In this document: positions 47,111 through 56,437 of the stretch, piece by piece
How positions within the stretch are numbered: the first letter of the stretch is position 1
How the letters are laid out: each line of letters opens with the position of its first letter
Assembly (NCBI GenBank): GCA_002694985.1
Contig: NZNS01000002.1
Span: 62,001-126,000, forward strand
Length of the DNA: 64,000 nt
Direction: 5' to 3'
DNA from: Parvibaculum sp.
GTDB taxonomy: Bacteria > Pseudomonadota > Alphaproteobacteria > Parvibaculales > Parvibaculaceae
Made by a program: the position numbers and the translations under genes
The notes under the pieces: model-generated
Told to the model about the DNA's origin: nothing
Database searches by the model: none
What the model saw: only the letters and a program-made list of their open reading frames with translations

Positions 47111-48214
47111 GTGGAAGACCAAGCTGACATCTCAAAGACGTTGCCGGCGGATGAGCTGGCGGACCCAGAACAGCCGCCCGCCAACTCCGCCAAAATCCAG
47201 TACGGAAAAGTCATCCCGCCGCAGCAACAGATTCTGATCTACTCGCCGGAAGAATGGGAGACGTTCATACAGGAATGGGCGACCGGCAAGAAGACTGGTT
47301 ACGCTAAGGTCGTCCGTCTCGCCGGCGCAACGGATATGGGTATCGATGTTGCCGGGCTGGAGGATGCGTCGGGTTTTTTTGGCATCTGGGATAACTTCCA
47401 ATGCAAGCACTACGATTCCGCGCTGACACCAAGCGACGTCTTGCCAGAAATCGGGAAGATGCTCTGGCACTCATTTAATAAGGAGTTTTCACCCCCACGC
47501 GCATACTTTTTCATGGCGCCGAAAGGGTGCGGTATCAGCCTGCAAAAGCTGCTTCTGAAGCCGACCGCGCTCAAGGAGAAGCTATTCGAGAAATGGGGTG
47601 AATGGTGCGCAGGGAAAATAACATCAACCCAAACCATCCAGCTCCAAGGCGCCTTCCTGACCTATTGCGAGCAGTACGACTACAGCTCGTTCAGCTACAA
47701 GAATCCGCTCGAGGTCATCGACGAGCATAGACACACCCCCTACTTTTCCGCGAGGTTTGGCGGTGGGCTCGCAGCGCGGCCCGTACCAGGAAAGCCACCC
47801 GTCGTTCCCGCAGATGACGAGAGTCGCTATTTGCATCACCTCTTCGAAGCCTATGGCGACAACAAGAAGATGATGCTTACAAAGCTCGACGACCTCAGCT
47901 CATGGCCCGAGTTGACAAGCCACTATCACCGGCAACGCGAAAACTTTTACCAAGCCGAATCGCTGCGGAACTTTGCTCGCGATACAGTGCCCCCGGGCAC
48001 CTTCGAATCGCTGCAAGACGAGGTGCATGCCGGTATCGTGGACATTGCCGAAGCGGTTCATGCGGACGGCCTCGCCTGCCTGACGGCCGTTACCCATGCT
48101 GCGACCATGTTGCCCCTGACCGAGAACGGCCTCATCAGCGTTGTGAAGATTCACGATCGACGCGGGATCTGTCACCAGCTCGCCAATGTGGATCGCCTCA
48201 AATGGAAGAAGTGA
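47111..48214 (+). CDS. ABC-3C system effector, PD-(D/E)XK nuclease-like
   Basis: 367 residues from GTG 47111. Residues 48-100 fit a restriction-endonuclease fold: EEWETFIQEWATG (Glu), GATDMGIDVAGL (Asp79) and NFQCKHYD (Gln97-x-Lys99). The middle and end are helical and probably bind the partner proteins. This is the first of three overlapping genes: nuclease, small middle component and SMC-like ABC ATPase, the layout of ABC three-component (ABC-3C) conflict systems. Inference: the ATPase senses altered or invading nucleic acid and licenses this nuclease. Overlaps the next gene by 13 bp. Confidence 0.8.
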   Translation: MEDQADISKTLPADELADPEQPPANSAKIQYGKVIPPQQQILIYSPEEWETFIQEWATGKKTGYAKVVRLAGATDMGIDVAGLEDASGFFGIWDNFQCKHYDSALTPSDVLPEIGKMLWHSFNKEFSPPRAYFFMAPKGCGISLQKLLLKPTALKEKLFEKWGEWCAGKITSTQTIQLQGAFLTYCEQYDYSSFSYKNPLEVIDEHRHTPYFSARFGGGLAARPVPGKPPVVPADDESRYLHHLFEAYGDNKKMMLTKLDDLSSWPELTSHYHRQRENFYQAESLRNFARDTVPPGTFESLQDEVHAGIVDIAEAVHADGLACLTAVTHAATMLPLTENGLISVVKIHDRRGICHQLANVDRLKWKK

Positions 48215-48711
48215 CCGCTATCAGGCGGAGGGGCCTGCCTTTCAATAGCCCGCTTGAGACGGGCATCCGATCCGTTGGAGTGCTTGCGGCTCTGTTTCCG
48301 AAGGCATTCGACCTCCAGCGCATGGTCGCATTCGACTATCTCGTCGTACACACCGCCGACGTGGGAGGCCCGGCGAGCCTGCACCCGGAGCTGCCTCTTC
48401 GAAGTGCGGAGCTTCTGGTTAGGAGGGAACTTGTTGAGCGCGGCCTCCATCTGATGATGTCCAGAGAGCTGGTCGAGCGCGTCGTGGATAGCTCTGGCAT
48501 CGTCTATCGCGCGGGTGAGATGGCGGAGGTTTTCCTCTCCACTCTAACCAGCGAGTATATGAACCTCTTGCAGCTTCGCGCTCAATGGGTGGCAGAAGTT
48601 TTTGGCGATATGGGCGACGATGACTTCCGGACCCTAATGCGCGAGAATTTCGACAAATGGGTTGAGCAGTTCCACGTCGTAGAGAAAAGTTCGGCGGGAG
48701 GTGCGTCTTGA
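48202..48711 (+). CDS. ABC-3C system middle component
   Basis: 169 residues from ATG 48202; the frame is open upstream but that part is antisense-like shadow of the nuclease gene. LPFNSPLETGIRSVGVLAALFPKAFDLQRMVAFDYLVVHTADVGGP (in parts) and LVRRELVERGLHLMMSRELVERVV match the middle-component proteins that bridge effector and ATPase in ABC-3C systems. It overlaps the nuclease gene by 13 bp and the ATPase start by 4 bp, so all three are made in ratio. Confidence 0.78.
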   Translation: MEEVTAIRRRGLPFNSPLETGIRSVGVLAALFPKAFDLQRMVAFDYLVVHTADVGGPASLHPELPLRSAELLVRRELVERGLHLMMSRELVERVVDSSGIVYRAGEMAEVFLSTLTSEYMNLLQLRAQWVAEVFGDMGDDDFRTLMRENFDKWVEQFHVVEKSSAGGAS

Positions 48712-50585
48712 CAGCAGCAGCACTTGCCTTGCGACACTTGGCTTTTACCGGCCCGAATAAGTCAACAGCAGAGATCGAGTTTGGTGCCGGTCTCAATGTC
48801 ATTTATGGCGCGTCCGAGACAGGCAAATCGTTCATTCTGGAATCGATCGACTTCATGCTCGGAGGTGGAGAAGACCTTCGCGATATACCTGAGCGCGTAG
48901 GCTACGATCGGGTATGGCTCGGCTTCGAGTCACCAGAAGGAAAGCCCTATACGCTTGCGCGCGCGGTGGTGGGCGGCAAGTACTCGCTCTTTGAAGGGCT
49001 GCATAAATCGATCCCGGCGGACCAAACACCGATCGTTCTCAACGGCAAGCATAATCCCCAGCGCAATAACAACGTCTCGATGTTTCTGCTTGGCCTTCTC
49101 GGGCTCTCCGGCAAACGCATTCAGAAGAATGCGCGCGGCGAGACCAACTCGCTGAGCTTTCGGAATCTTGTGCATCTTTGTGTAGTGCCCGAAGGGGACA
49201 TCCAGAAGCGCGGTTCCCCGATCGAATCCGGTGACTACCTGACGCGGACACCAGAAATGTCTGTATTCAAGCTTCTCGTAACGGGGGTCGATGACAGCGC
49301 CGTGCAGGCTGTTGACGAGGATCGAACACGCGTTACGAGCAGGACGGCAAAGACCGAGATCATCAACGAATTGATCTCAAGCTATAAGGATAAGCTGACC
49401 AGCATCGTCGGTGAGGAAGACGACGTGGCCGAGTTGGAAGACCAGCTCGGCAGACTTGAGGATACTCTTGAGATTGAGAAGACCGGCCTACAGCAGCTCG
49501 AATTCGAGTTCAGAGAAATTGCGGCGCGGAGGCGCTCGTTTCGTGCCGCAATCGATGATGCAGATATTCGCCGCGCTGAAATTGAAGAGTTGCTCGCGCG
49601 CTTCGATCTGCTTTCCCAAAGCTACCAGTCGGACCTGCGCCGGCTCGCCGGCCTCAGGGAGGCGGGGTCGCTGTTAGGGGCATTAGCACCGGGGCGCTGT
49701 CCGCTTTGCGGCGCATTGGCTGAGCACCAAAATCCAGACGATGATAGTTGCGACGGCAACATCGAGGTCGTCGTTGCAGCGGCGGACGCAGAAGCGTCCA
49801 AAATTCAATTGCTTGCCAAAGAACTCGCCGAGACTGTCCAGCAGCTCAACGACGAAATTGCGTCAATTGAGGCATCGAAGCCGGGCCTGGAGCAACAGCT
49901 TACGGCTACCGATGCGGAGCTATTGCGCATCACCCCGACCCTGCAAGGTCAGCGGGCCACTTATTCCGAGATCACGGAGAAGCGTACGTCTGTGACTAAT
50001 GCGCTTTCGCTGTTCCAGTCGATCTCCGACCTGGAGGAGCGAAAGGCCGAACTCGAGGAAGACGTGTCCGAGCCGCAAGCAGCGCCTGCACAGCCAGCGT
50101 CGGGTCTTTCAGAGTCAGTGTTGGATCTGTTCTCGGAGCAATTGCGCTTGCTCCTCAAGGCCTGGAATTTTCCGGAGACGGAGCGAGTGCATTTTGACCG
50201 ATCTTCGAAAGACTTTGTGATCTCCGGGAAACCTCGAGGCAGTCGCGGCAAAGGTATGCGTGCCATCACGCACTCGGCGTTCAACGTCGCGCTTCTTGAG
50301 TTCACGCGGGACAACGACTTGCCGCACCCTGGATTTGTCGTGCTGGACACCCCGCTGCTAGCGTATCGCGAGCCTGAACACGACGAGGACGATCTGTCGG
50401 AAACTGACGTTCGCGACCATTTCTACGAGTATCTCTCAAAGCATGACGATCGGCAGGTCATCATCTTGGAGAACGACACGCCGTCGAACGCTGTGCGCAC
50501 TAGGTCTCAGACCACGTTCTTTACCAAGAACGAGCAACTCGGAAGATACGGCCTGTTTCCGCGGCCAGCGGTGAAGCGGACATAG
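48708..50585 (+). CDS. ABC-3C system SMC-like ABC ATPase
   Basis: 625 residues from TTG 48708 (TTGA overlap with the middle component). Walker A GASETGKSF (34-42), long coiled coils (about 205-320 and 345-470) around a zinc-hook-like pair CPLCGA (Cys331, Cys334; later Cys of DSCDGN), and a Walker B PGFVVLDTPLLAYREPE (about 540). Architecture is RecN/Rad50-like with a short hook. It is the sensor/motor of the three-gene conflict system. Imperfect signature motif near SRGKGMRAITHSAFN. The DNA or RNA trigger is unknown. Confidence 0.85.
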   Translation: MTAAALALRHLAFTGPNKSTAEIEFGAGLNVIYGASETGKSFILESIDFMLGGGEDLRDIPERVGYDRVWLGFESPEGKPYTLARAVVGGKYSLFEGLHKSIPADQTPIVLNGKHNPQRNNNVSMFLLGLLGLSGKRIQKNARGETNSLSFRNLVHLCVVPEGDIQKRGSPIESGDYLTRTPEMSVFKLLVTGVDDSAVQAVDEDRTRVTSRTAKTEIINELISSYKDKLTSIVGEEDDVAELEDQLGRLEDTLEIEKTGLQQLEFEFREIAARRRSFRAAIDDADIRRAEIEELLARFDLLSQSYQSDLRRLAGLREAGSLLGALAPGRCPLCGALAEHQNPDDDSCDGNIEVVVAAADAEASKIQLLAKELAETVQQLNDEIASIEASKPGLEQQLTATDAELLRITPTLQGQRATYSEITEKRTSVTNALSLFQSISDLEERKAELEEDVSEPQAAPAQPASGLSESVLDLFSEQLRLLLKAWNFPETERVHFDRSSKDFVISGKPRGSRGKGMRAITHSAFNVALLEFTRDNDLPHPGFVVLDTPLLAYREPEHDEDDLSETDVRDHFYEYLSKHDDRQVIILENDTPSNAVRTRSQTTFFTKNEQLGRYGLFPRPAVKRT

Positions 50586-50597
50586 GCAGCGTCGCTT

Positions 50598-52709
50598 CTA
50601 GGTGTTTCCCCACATGCTACGCATGCGCGCCTTCATGTCGATCGGCGTCCGCGTCGACCGTGCAGCAGCACTGGCCGCTTGAGCACGCGGCCAGTGGCGG
50701 CTCTGGAAATGCTTCGTGATGGCGTTCGGGATGAAGCGCGTGCGCTGCGCATAGACGTGGCGATCACCGAAGCTGCGCTGGCCATGCGTGAAGAAACGCT
50801 GCGGGACCATCAGATGAAGCTGATCCTTGGCCCGCGTCATGGCGACGTAGAGAAGCCGGCGTTCCTCCTCGATCTCCGGCGTCGAGCCGACGCCGAGGTC
50901 GGACGGAATGCACCCATCGACCACGTTGAGGACGAAGACTGACGACCATTCCTGGCCCTTGGCGGAATGAATGGTCGAGAGGATCAGATAATCCTCATCG
51001 AGCAGTGGCGGACCGGCCTGGTCGCTCGTCGCATCGGGCGGGTCGAGCGTCAGTTCGGTCAGGAAACGCTCGCGAGTCGGATAACTGGCTGCGATCTGCG
51101 CAAGCTGCGTAAGGTCGGCCTGCCTTTGTAGGGCGTCCTCGTAGCGTTGCTCCATGAAGGGCAGATACCAGCGGCAGGCGAGATCGAGCTCGGACGGCCA
51201 TCCGGCTGCGCCGAGATGTAGCGCGCTCATCGTCTCGACGAACTTCTGCCAATGCGCGACCGCAGCAACCGGAGGGCGAAAGCCGTGCAGGCCGGTGGCC
51301 GCGCTGCCGCTAGCGGCGGTGCCGTCGAGAAGCTTAGCAGCCGTGCCCGGGCCGACGCCGGGCAGGAGCTGCGCCACACGAAACCCGGCGACGCGATCAC
51401 GCAGATTGTGCGCCCAGCGCAGCACGGCGAGCACATCCTTGATGTGCGCCGCCTCGATAAACTTGAGGCCGCCGAATTTGACGAATGGAATGTTGCGACG
51501 GGTCAGCTCGACTTCGAGCGTCGCGCTGTGGCTCGACGTCCGGAACAGGACCGCCTGCGATTTGAGGCGCTGTCCGGCCTCGCGATTGGCGAGAATGTTT
51601 TCGACGATGTAGCCGGCCTGGGCATTGTCATCGGCGACGTTGACGAGCGCGGGCAGATCGGATGATGCGCGATAAGACCAGAGGTTCTTGGTGAAGCGCT
51701 CGGAGGCGAGATCAATCACCGCATTTGCCGCGGCAAGGATCGGCTGCGTCGAGCGATAATTCTGCTCGAGCGTGATCAGCTCGGCCTTCGGCGTGAAGTG
51801 ACCGGGAAAATCGAGAATGTTGCGCACCGTCGCCGCGCGGAACGAATAGATCGACTGAGCGTCGTCGCCGACGACGGTGAGGCCGCGGCCGGTCGGCTTG
51901 AAGTTCAGCAGGATCGAGGCCTGAAGCCTGTTCGTGTCCTGATACTCGTCGATCAGGACGTGATCGAAGCGGCCTGAGAGATCGTCGGCGAGCGCCGGCG
52001 CCATCATCATCTGCGCCCAGTAGAGCAGCAGATCGTCGTAATCGAGCACGTTCTGTTTCTGCTTGGCCTCGACATAGGCGCCGAACAGCCTTTGCAGTTC
52101 GGCCTCCCATTCGGCGCACCAGGGGAAGACGCCGCCGAGCACTTCGCCGAGCGGCGTTTCCGCATTCACGGCGCGCGAATAGATCGCCAGACACGTATCC
52201 TTCATCGGGAAGCGCTTCTCCATCTTGGAAAAGCCGAGATCGTGCCGCGCGAGGTTCATCAGGTCGGCGGAATCTTCCCTGTCGTGGATCGTGAACGCCG
52301 CATCCAGTCCGATGTCCGCCGCGTATTCACGCAGGAGCCGGGCGCCCATCGCATGGAATGTCCCCGACCAGGCCAGCGCATCGGCCATCGCGCCGGCGTT
52401 CGGTCCGAGCGCCTTCGCCATGATCCGCTCGACGCGGCGCTGCATCTCGACCGCGGCGCGCCGCGAGAATGTCAGCAGCATGATGCGGCGCGGGTCGGCG
52501 CCTGAAACGACCAGATGCGCGACGCGATGCGCCAGCGTGTTGGTCTTGCCCGAGCCGGCGCCGGCGATGATGAGCAGAGGCGGGACATCGTTCAGGTCAG
52601 CGCAGCCATGTTCCACGGCGCGCCGTTGCTTCGGATTCAGCCCGGCCAGAGGGCCGTCTCTCCCCGCGTCTGTTTGGCTTGCCGTCCTGACCTGCTGCAG
52701 CATTCCCAC
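50598..52709 (-). CDS. UvrD/Rep-type DNA helicase
   Basis: 703 residues (GTG 52709; ATG 52703 is also possible). SF1A motifs are complete: Q-motif LNPKQRRAVEHG, Walker A IIAGAGSGKTNTLAHR, Walker B LIDEYQDTN, motif III VVGDDAQSIYSFR, IV LEQNYRST, V TIHSAKGQEW and VI LLYVAMTRAKDQ. It unwinds DNA 3' to 5'. The C-terminus is short and basic (RTPIDMKARMRSMWG) compared with chromosomal UvrD, as seen in element-encoded relatives. It is convergent with the ABC-3C operon (12 bp between stops) and divergent from the small gene at 52742. Confidence 0.9.
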   Translation of the reverse strand: MGMLQQVRTASQTDAGRDGPLAGLNPKQRRAVEHGCADLNDVPPLLIIAGAGSGKTNTLAHRVAHLVVSGADPRRIMLLTFSRRAAVEMQRRVERIMAKALGPNAGAMADALAWSGTFHAMGARLLREYAADIGLDAAFTIHDREDSADLMNLARHDLGFSKMEKRFPMKDTCLAIYSRAVNAETPLGEVLGGVFPWCAEWEAELQRLFGAYVEAKQKQNVLDYDDLLLYWAQMMMAPALADDLSGRFDHVLIDEYQDTNRLQASILLNFKPTGRGLTVVGDDAQSIYSFRAATVRNILDFPGHFTPKAELITLEQNYRSTQPILAAANAVIDLASERFTKNLWSYRASSDLPALVNVADDNAQAGYIVENILANREAGQRLKSQAVLFRTSSHSATLEVELTRRNIPFVKFGGLKFIEAAHIKDVLAVLRWAHNLRDRVAGFRVAQLLPGVGPGTAAKLLDGTAASGSAATGLHGFRPPVAAVAHWQKFVETMSALHLGAAGWPSELDLACRWYLPFMEQRYEDALQRQADLTQLAQIAASYPTRERFLTELTLDPPDATSDQAGPPLLDEDYLILSTIHSAKGQEWSSVFVLNVVDGCIPSDLGVGSTPEIEEERRLLYVAMTRAKDQLHLMVPQRFFTHGQRSFGDRHVYAQRTRFIPNAITKHFQSRHWPRAQAASAAARSTRTPIDMKARMRSMWGNT

Positions 52710-52741
52710 TTGCCCCGAATCTCGAGGCTATAGTACAAATC

Positions 52742-52915
52742 ATGAACAGGCATTTAAGTCGACCAGATTTGCGAGGCGGGCGGTGGGCTTTCGACGACGC
52801 GATCCATCTCGCCATTCCCGCCTATCGCACGGCGAAGGGCACACAGGTGACGTCGCGAAGCTGGCGCCTCGTCCACGGCAGAGACGGCCAGTGGCGGTCG
52901 GAGCGGATTCCCTGA
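52742..52915 (+). CDS. Small basic protein, 57 residues
   Basis: Begins MNRHLSRPDLRGGRWAFDD and ends HGRDGQWRSERIP, with AIHLAIPAYRTAKG and SWRLVHG between. Real coding is suggested by a compact hydrophobic-basic pattern and by its place: divergent from the helicase start with a 32-bp gap, ending 16 bp before the convergent gene remnant at 52932. No ribosome site better than GGCTATAG is seen, so confidence is moderate. Function unknown. Confidence 0.45.
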   Translation: MNRHLSRPDLRGGRWAFDDAIHLAIPAYRTAKGTQVTSRSWRLVHGRDGQWRSERIP

Positions 52916-52931
52916 CACCTCGTCCGCGGGG

Positions 52932-53843
52932 TCAGAAAAGCATCAGATCCGACGACGACGTTGCCGGTTCGCCCCGGATCACCGTCCCCACGAACGCCTC
53001 TTCGATCGCCTTGCGTTTCTCGGCAGTCCAGCCCTCGACATGCTGCGGAGATACGAAGAAGTTCTCGGCCCGATCCACCAGCATGTGCGAGAGCGCGGAC
53101 AGGCGCGCGTCCCCGCTCTTCAGGAAAATCGGCGCGACGTAGCGGCGGGCCTTTCCGGACTGCTCCTTCGGATAGCTCACGATCACGGCGGCTTCCGTCG
53201 TTGATGTCGGAATGACATTGAGAGTCACCGCTGCGAACCGTTTGCCCCACGCCTTGTCGTCAACTGAGAAGAATGAGGACGACGCCAGCACGGGCTTGCG
53301 GCCCTCAATCACAAACGTCGAATGGAGCACGTCTCCAAATCGGCTTTTCGCGAATGGCCGGTCGTAAAACTCCAAGCGATGCTTCCACACGCCCCAGGCC
53401 TTAATCATGTGCGCCGTAGCTTCCGTCATAGCCGGCGATGGCTTGTCCTTTGGTACGAGGCCTTCCGCTATCTGACGTTCGAGCGTGGTCTGCAGACGCA
53501 TCGCTGCTTCCATTACGGTGTGCAGCTCTCGTGTGAGAGACCGATAGGCGATCAGAAACAGTTGCTCCGCATCGTCAAGCGACAGCGGCTTTGTGTCGAG
53601 GGGCTTGAAAATCTCCGTGTCGTGCCGGCTGCAAAAGCCTGGAAATGTGGACGCCTGATTGCGCCCGACTTTCTCGAAAAGGCATTCCGGCGAGCCATTT
53701 TTGACGCGCATGCGGAGCTCTTAGACGTGATTGTCTTCGGCAATAAGGCCGAGAGACGTCGCGTTCTGCACGGAATGGGCGTTGATCGCCTTTTCGGTGC
53801 ATGAAAGTGTTGGATCTAAGCATTTCTCGAAGCGGACTTTCAT
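52932..53843 (-). pseudogene. Hypothetical protein gene with in-frame stop
   Basis: The frame read leftwards from ATG 53843 (MKVRFEKCLDPTLSCTEKA, INAHSVQNATSLGLIAEDNHV) meets TAA at 53723-53721 and then continues without shift for 259 residues (ELRMRVKNGSPECLFEKVGR, ASTFPGFCSRHDTEIFKPLD, AEQLFLIAYRSLTRELH). The two parts look like one protein of about 303 residues with a Cys-x6-Cys near the N-terminus, a H-S-x-Q motif and a late FCSRHD. The stop probably replaced a Tyr codon. Family unknown to me. Translation restart at ATG 53711 could make the larger part. Confidence 0.6.
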
Positions 53844-54006
53844 CGTCTCGAAGAAGTGCGAAATGTTCGATTGCCCTTCCCCCACGTTTACCCCCAGATT
53901 TGTATCTTTGCAGGACACTAGCATCGACGCGCGTTGGCGGCGAAGTTGTTGGCCGAATTGAGATCAACGTGAAGGTCGAGGAATATTTCTGACAGCGCCG
54001 CCGCCG

Positions 54007-54852
54007 CTAGCGAATCCCAAAAGCTGGGGCGACATCCTCATTCCAAATCTGAATCGCGGGGACGCCGGCTCTCGCTTCGAGATTCACGCGCTCGAGGGGG
54101 ACGTCGGGGGCCGTCGATCCCGAAGCGACATATCGCAGCTCCAGCCCACCCAGGCCAACCTTGCGAGCCGGGAAAATCGCGCCAAAGCGCTTCTGGTCGG
54201 ACAACGCCCGGTGCATTTCCGCGTCCGTTCCCGATCGAAGCAGCGCGGGTGCAATAACATCGTCAGCGCGGGCTTTGACGACCTCCGTTCGCTCTGCAAG
54301 CACGACCTTCGGTGCGAGCGCCTGGAACGCTTCATCTCCTGCGCGCCAACGCTGATGATAGAGCGTCAGATCAACGATATCGAAAGGCGGAGCGATCAAC
54401 CAGTAGTGTCCCGTCTCAAAGCCCCGACCCTCGTCCTCGTCGACGATTGCGAAATGCCGAGACGCTCCGTCGACCGTCTTTATCGCAACGGAGCCTCGCA
54501 TCACGGTATTCCAGACCCCCAGACGATCCAGCATCCTCGTCAGCATCCCGGTTACGGCGATGCAGGAGCCGAACCACTGATGGCGATCCATTCGCGCCGA
54601 GATGATTGGAGCGAGCTTCCCCAGGACGTCTCGGACATGCGCGTCGTATTCGGGCAACCGCTCGCGATGTATGACCCACTCGGCATAGGCCTCAAGAAAA
54701 CGCCGATCCCGGCGCTCCTCCGTCAAGAATCCGGGATCGTCGTAGAAACCAGGAGTCGATATGTCGATGCCGAGCTGCTCGAAACGGCGCGACAGTTCGT
54801 TTCGCCGCACAACTGAAGCACCCAGCATCTTCTTTCGCTTCGCATCTCCCAT
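54007..54852 (-). CDS. Putative transglutaminase-like (Cys-His-Asp) protein
   Basis: 281 residues from ATG 54852 (MGDAKRKKMLG) behind GGGGTGCGGG; the frame is open to 54954. Not recognised by family, but the order WFGSCIAVTGMLTRMLDRLGV (Cys97), later GHYWLIAPPFDIVDLTL (His149, Asp158 or Asp161) fits the Cys-His-Asp triad spacing of transglutaminase-like/arylamine acetyltransferase folds, in which the Cys heads a helix and the His and Asp lie on adjacent strands. The basic MGDAKRKK start resembles that of SEC-C-associated proteins. It overlaps nothing and ends 71 bp after the SRAP gene's stop region begins. Confidence 0.55.
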   Translation of the reverse strand: MGDAKRKKMLGASVVRRNELSRRFEQLGIDISTPGFYDDPGFLTEERRDRRFLEAYAEWVIHRERLPEYDAHVRDVLGKLAPIISARMDRHQWFGSCIAVTGMLTRMLDRLGVWNTVMRGSVAIKTVDGASRHFAIVDEDEGRGFETGHYWLIAPPFDIVDLTLYHQRWRAGDEAFQALAPKVVLAERTEVVKARADDVIAPALLRSGTDAEMHRALSDQKRFGAIFPARKVGLGGLELRYVASGSTAPDVPLERVNLEARAGVPAIQIWNEDVAPAFGIR

Positions 54853-54922
54853 CCCGCACCCCGTGAACTTCACTGCCATCACATTGCATTCGACTTTGTA
54901 ACAAAGGCCTATGTTTCTGCGC

Positions 54923-55513
54923 TTAATCCGATCCGCTCCGTACCAACTCGACACCGAGGGAACCCTTCGGTAGCGGCCTCAGCAACTCGCTTTCAGGTTT
55001 CGTCAGATAGAGCCAAGCACTCCAATCGCTCGGTGCCAGGATTACGACCTGCCGATTGTGATAGGGCGCGATGTCCTCGCCGGGCGACGTCGTAAGCATG
55101 GTGAAACTCGGCGGATGGTTGCCCTGGCCTTCGCGCCAGAGGCCGGCGATCGCCGTGATCGGCGAGCCCTTCAGCGCGAAGCGATATTTCGCTTTCGGAT
55201 ATTTCTTGCCGACGAACTCGAAGAAGGCGCTGCTCGGGATGATGCAGCGGTTGCTGTTGTCGAAGCGCCGTCCCTCCGACCGGAAATTGAATACGGGACC
55301 GCCGCGGCCTGACGGCGGGAAGCTGAAATTCATCGAGGCGAGCTCGACATGATTGTCGGCAATGCGCATCACCGGGCCGCGATCGTTGATCTTGATGTCG
55401 TCGGCTTCCGGGAGATCGAGCTCAGTCTGCTGCGTCGGGATGCCCAGCTCCAGGTTCTGCATCATCTTGCAGTATTCCTGCCAGCGGACATGCTGCTCGT
55501 AATTGTTGCACAT
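54923..55513 (-). CDS. SRAP/YedK-type abasic-site processing protein
   Basis: 196 residues from ATG 55513, chosen so that the conserved Cys is residue 2 (MCNNYEQHVRW). Cys2, Asn in NRCIIPSSAFFEF, Glu in FFEF and the histidine in IAPYHNRQVVI are the catalytic set of HMCES/YedK proteins. After removal of Met1 the Cys forms a thiazolidine bond with abasic sites in single-stranded DNA and protects them. On an element with ImuABC it may help replicate damaged or transferred single-stranded DNA. Its C-terminus overlaps the open frame of the next gene but not the chosen start. Confidence 0.88.
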   Translation of the reverse strand: MCNNYEQHVRWQEYCKMMQNLELGIPTQQTELDLPEADDIKINDRGPVMRIADNHVELASMNFSFPPSGRGGPVFNFRSEGRRFDNSNRCIIPSSAFFEFVGKKYPKAKYRFALKGSPITAIAGLWREGQGNHPPSFTMLTTSPGEDIAPYHNRQVVILAPSDWSAWLYLTKPESELLRPLPKGSLGVELVRSGSD

Positions 55514-55681
55514 GGGCCCCAATGTAGGGGCTCATCGCCGTTCAGACGAGATGGCGTCTCCCTGCGGGACCGCGCCGGCGGCTTGTGCTGAAGCCCCTCT
55601 TGCGCGGGTCTTCACCCTTCGGGCTTTCGTCGCTGACGCGGCTATGCGGGCAAGGAGCGGGAGACGATCGCGGGGTATGTG

Positions 55682-56007
55682 CTATTCGGTCGGGTTCCAG
55701 ATCACCGCGAACTCGTCGTCGCTCTCCGACCCCGCCGCGCGGCCGAGATTGGCGAACAGCTTGCGCGGACCGAACTCGGGCGCCGAGATCGAGACGAAAC
55801 ATAATCGGCGCCGGTCTCCTTGCCCTGGCGAATCCACGCGTCGCCGATTTCCGCGCCGTTGGCATAGACCCGAAAATCCGGTTGATCGCTGTCCGGCTTC
55901 TTCTCTTTGTTCGGCATAATCTTCAGCGCCGCCGAGATCGAGAGCGTCCACAGCGTGCCGCGATAGGAGCCATCGTCGAGTTTGTTGACGTAGCCGATTG
56001 CGGGCAT
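55682..56007 (-). pseudogene. DUF736 family protein, second copy, frameshifted
   Basis: MPAIGYVNKLDDGSYRGTLWTLSI and DFRVYANGAEIGDAWIRQGK, then GADYVS are DUF736. The match then moves by one base into the frame SISAPEFGPRKLFANLGRAAG ending IWNPTE at 55682. One C appears to be missing in the TCGTCTCG run near 55800 (V-S-L-S-I expected). It is more distant from the copy at 8573, being of the larger subtype with an N-K-E-K insertion. A read or assembly error would restore a normal protein of about 108 residues. Confidence 0.75.
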
Positions 56008-56437
56008 GGGCGTCCTCCTCTCTAAGGCGAAAGCATCGCCGGTCCTTTGCGCCGAGCGTCGACCTGCATGAGGTCGAAGCGCGCGGATCGCACCCCGGCG
56101 GATATGCCGGGTCCGGGATGGTCATGACGCCACCCCGCTGTCGATGGTCTCGGAGCTGGTCGGCCGGAAGAGGTGGTCGGCCGGGTGGGGCCGGGCCGTG
56201 GCAGGCGAGGCGCTCGCCTGTGCGTGGCTGAGGTGTCATCCGGCGAGGGGACATGCCCGCTCTCAAATGGGCTTTCCCTTGATCCGGGACCGGCCTTCCA
56301 CGATCAACCCACGAGGGGTTCGCTACGCAAGCGTGCGACCGTCTCCGGCTGCGCCTTCGAGGTGATCGCGGCCGCTCACGGACACTTCGGACGCCTGTCG
56401 AGCGGGACGGTCCCGCTCCCGAAGACAGGAGCCTCGC
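56008..56437 (+). other. Intergenic region between divergent genes, no gene seen
   Basis: 430 bp between the DUF736 copy (minus) and the small gene at 56438 (plus). GC-rich, with an inverted repeat GCGGGACGGTCCCGC (56402-56416) just before the small gene. It probably holds divergent promoters; no clear -35/-10 pair can be named. Confidence 0.45.
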
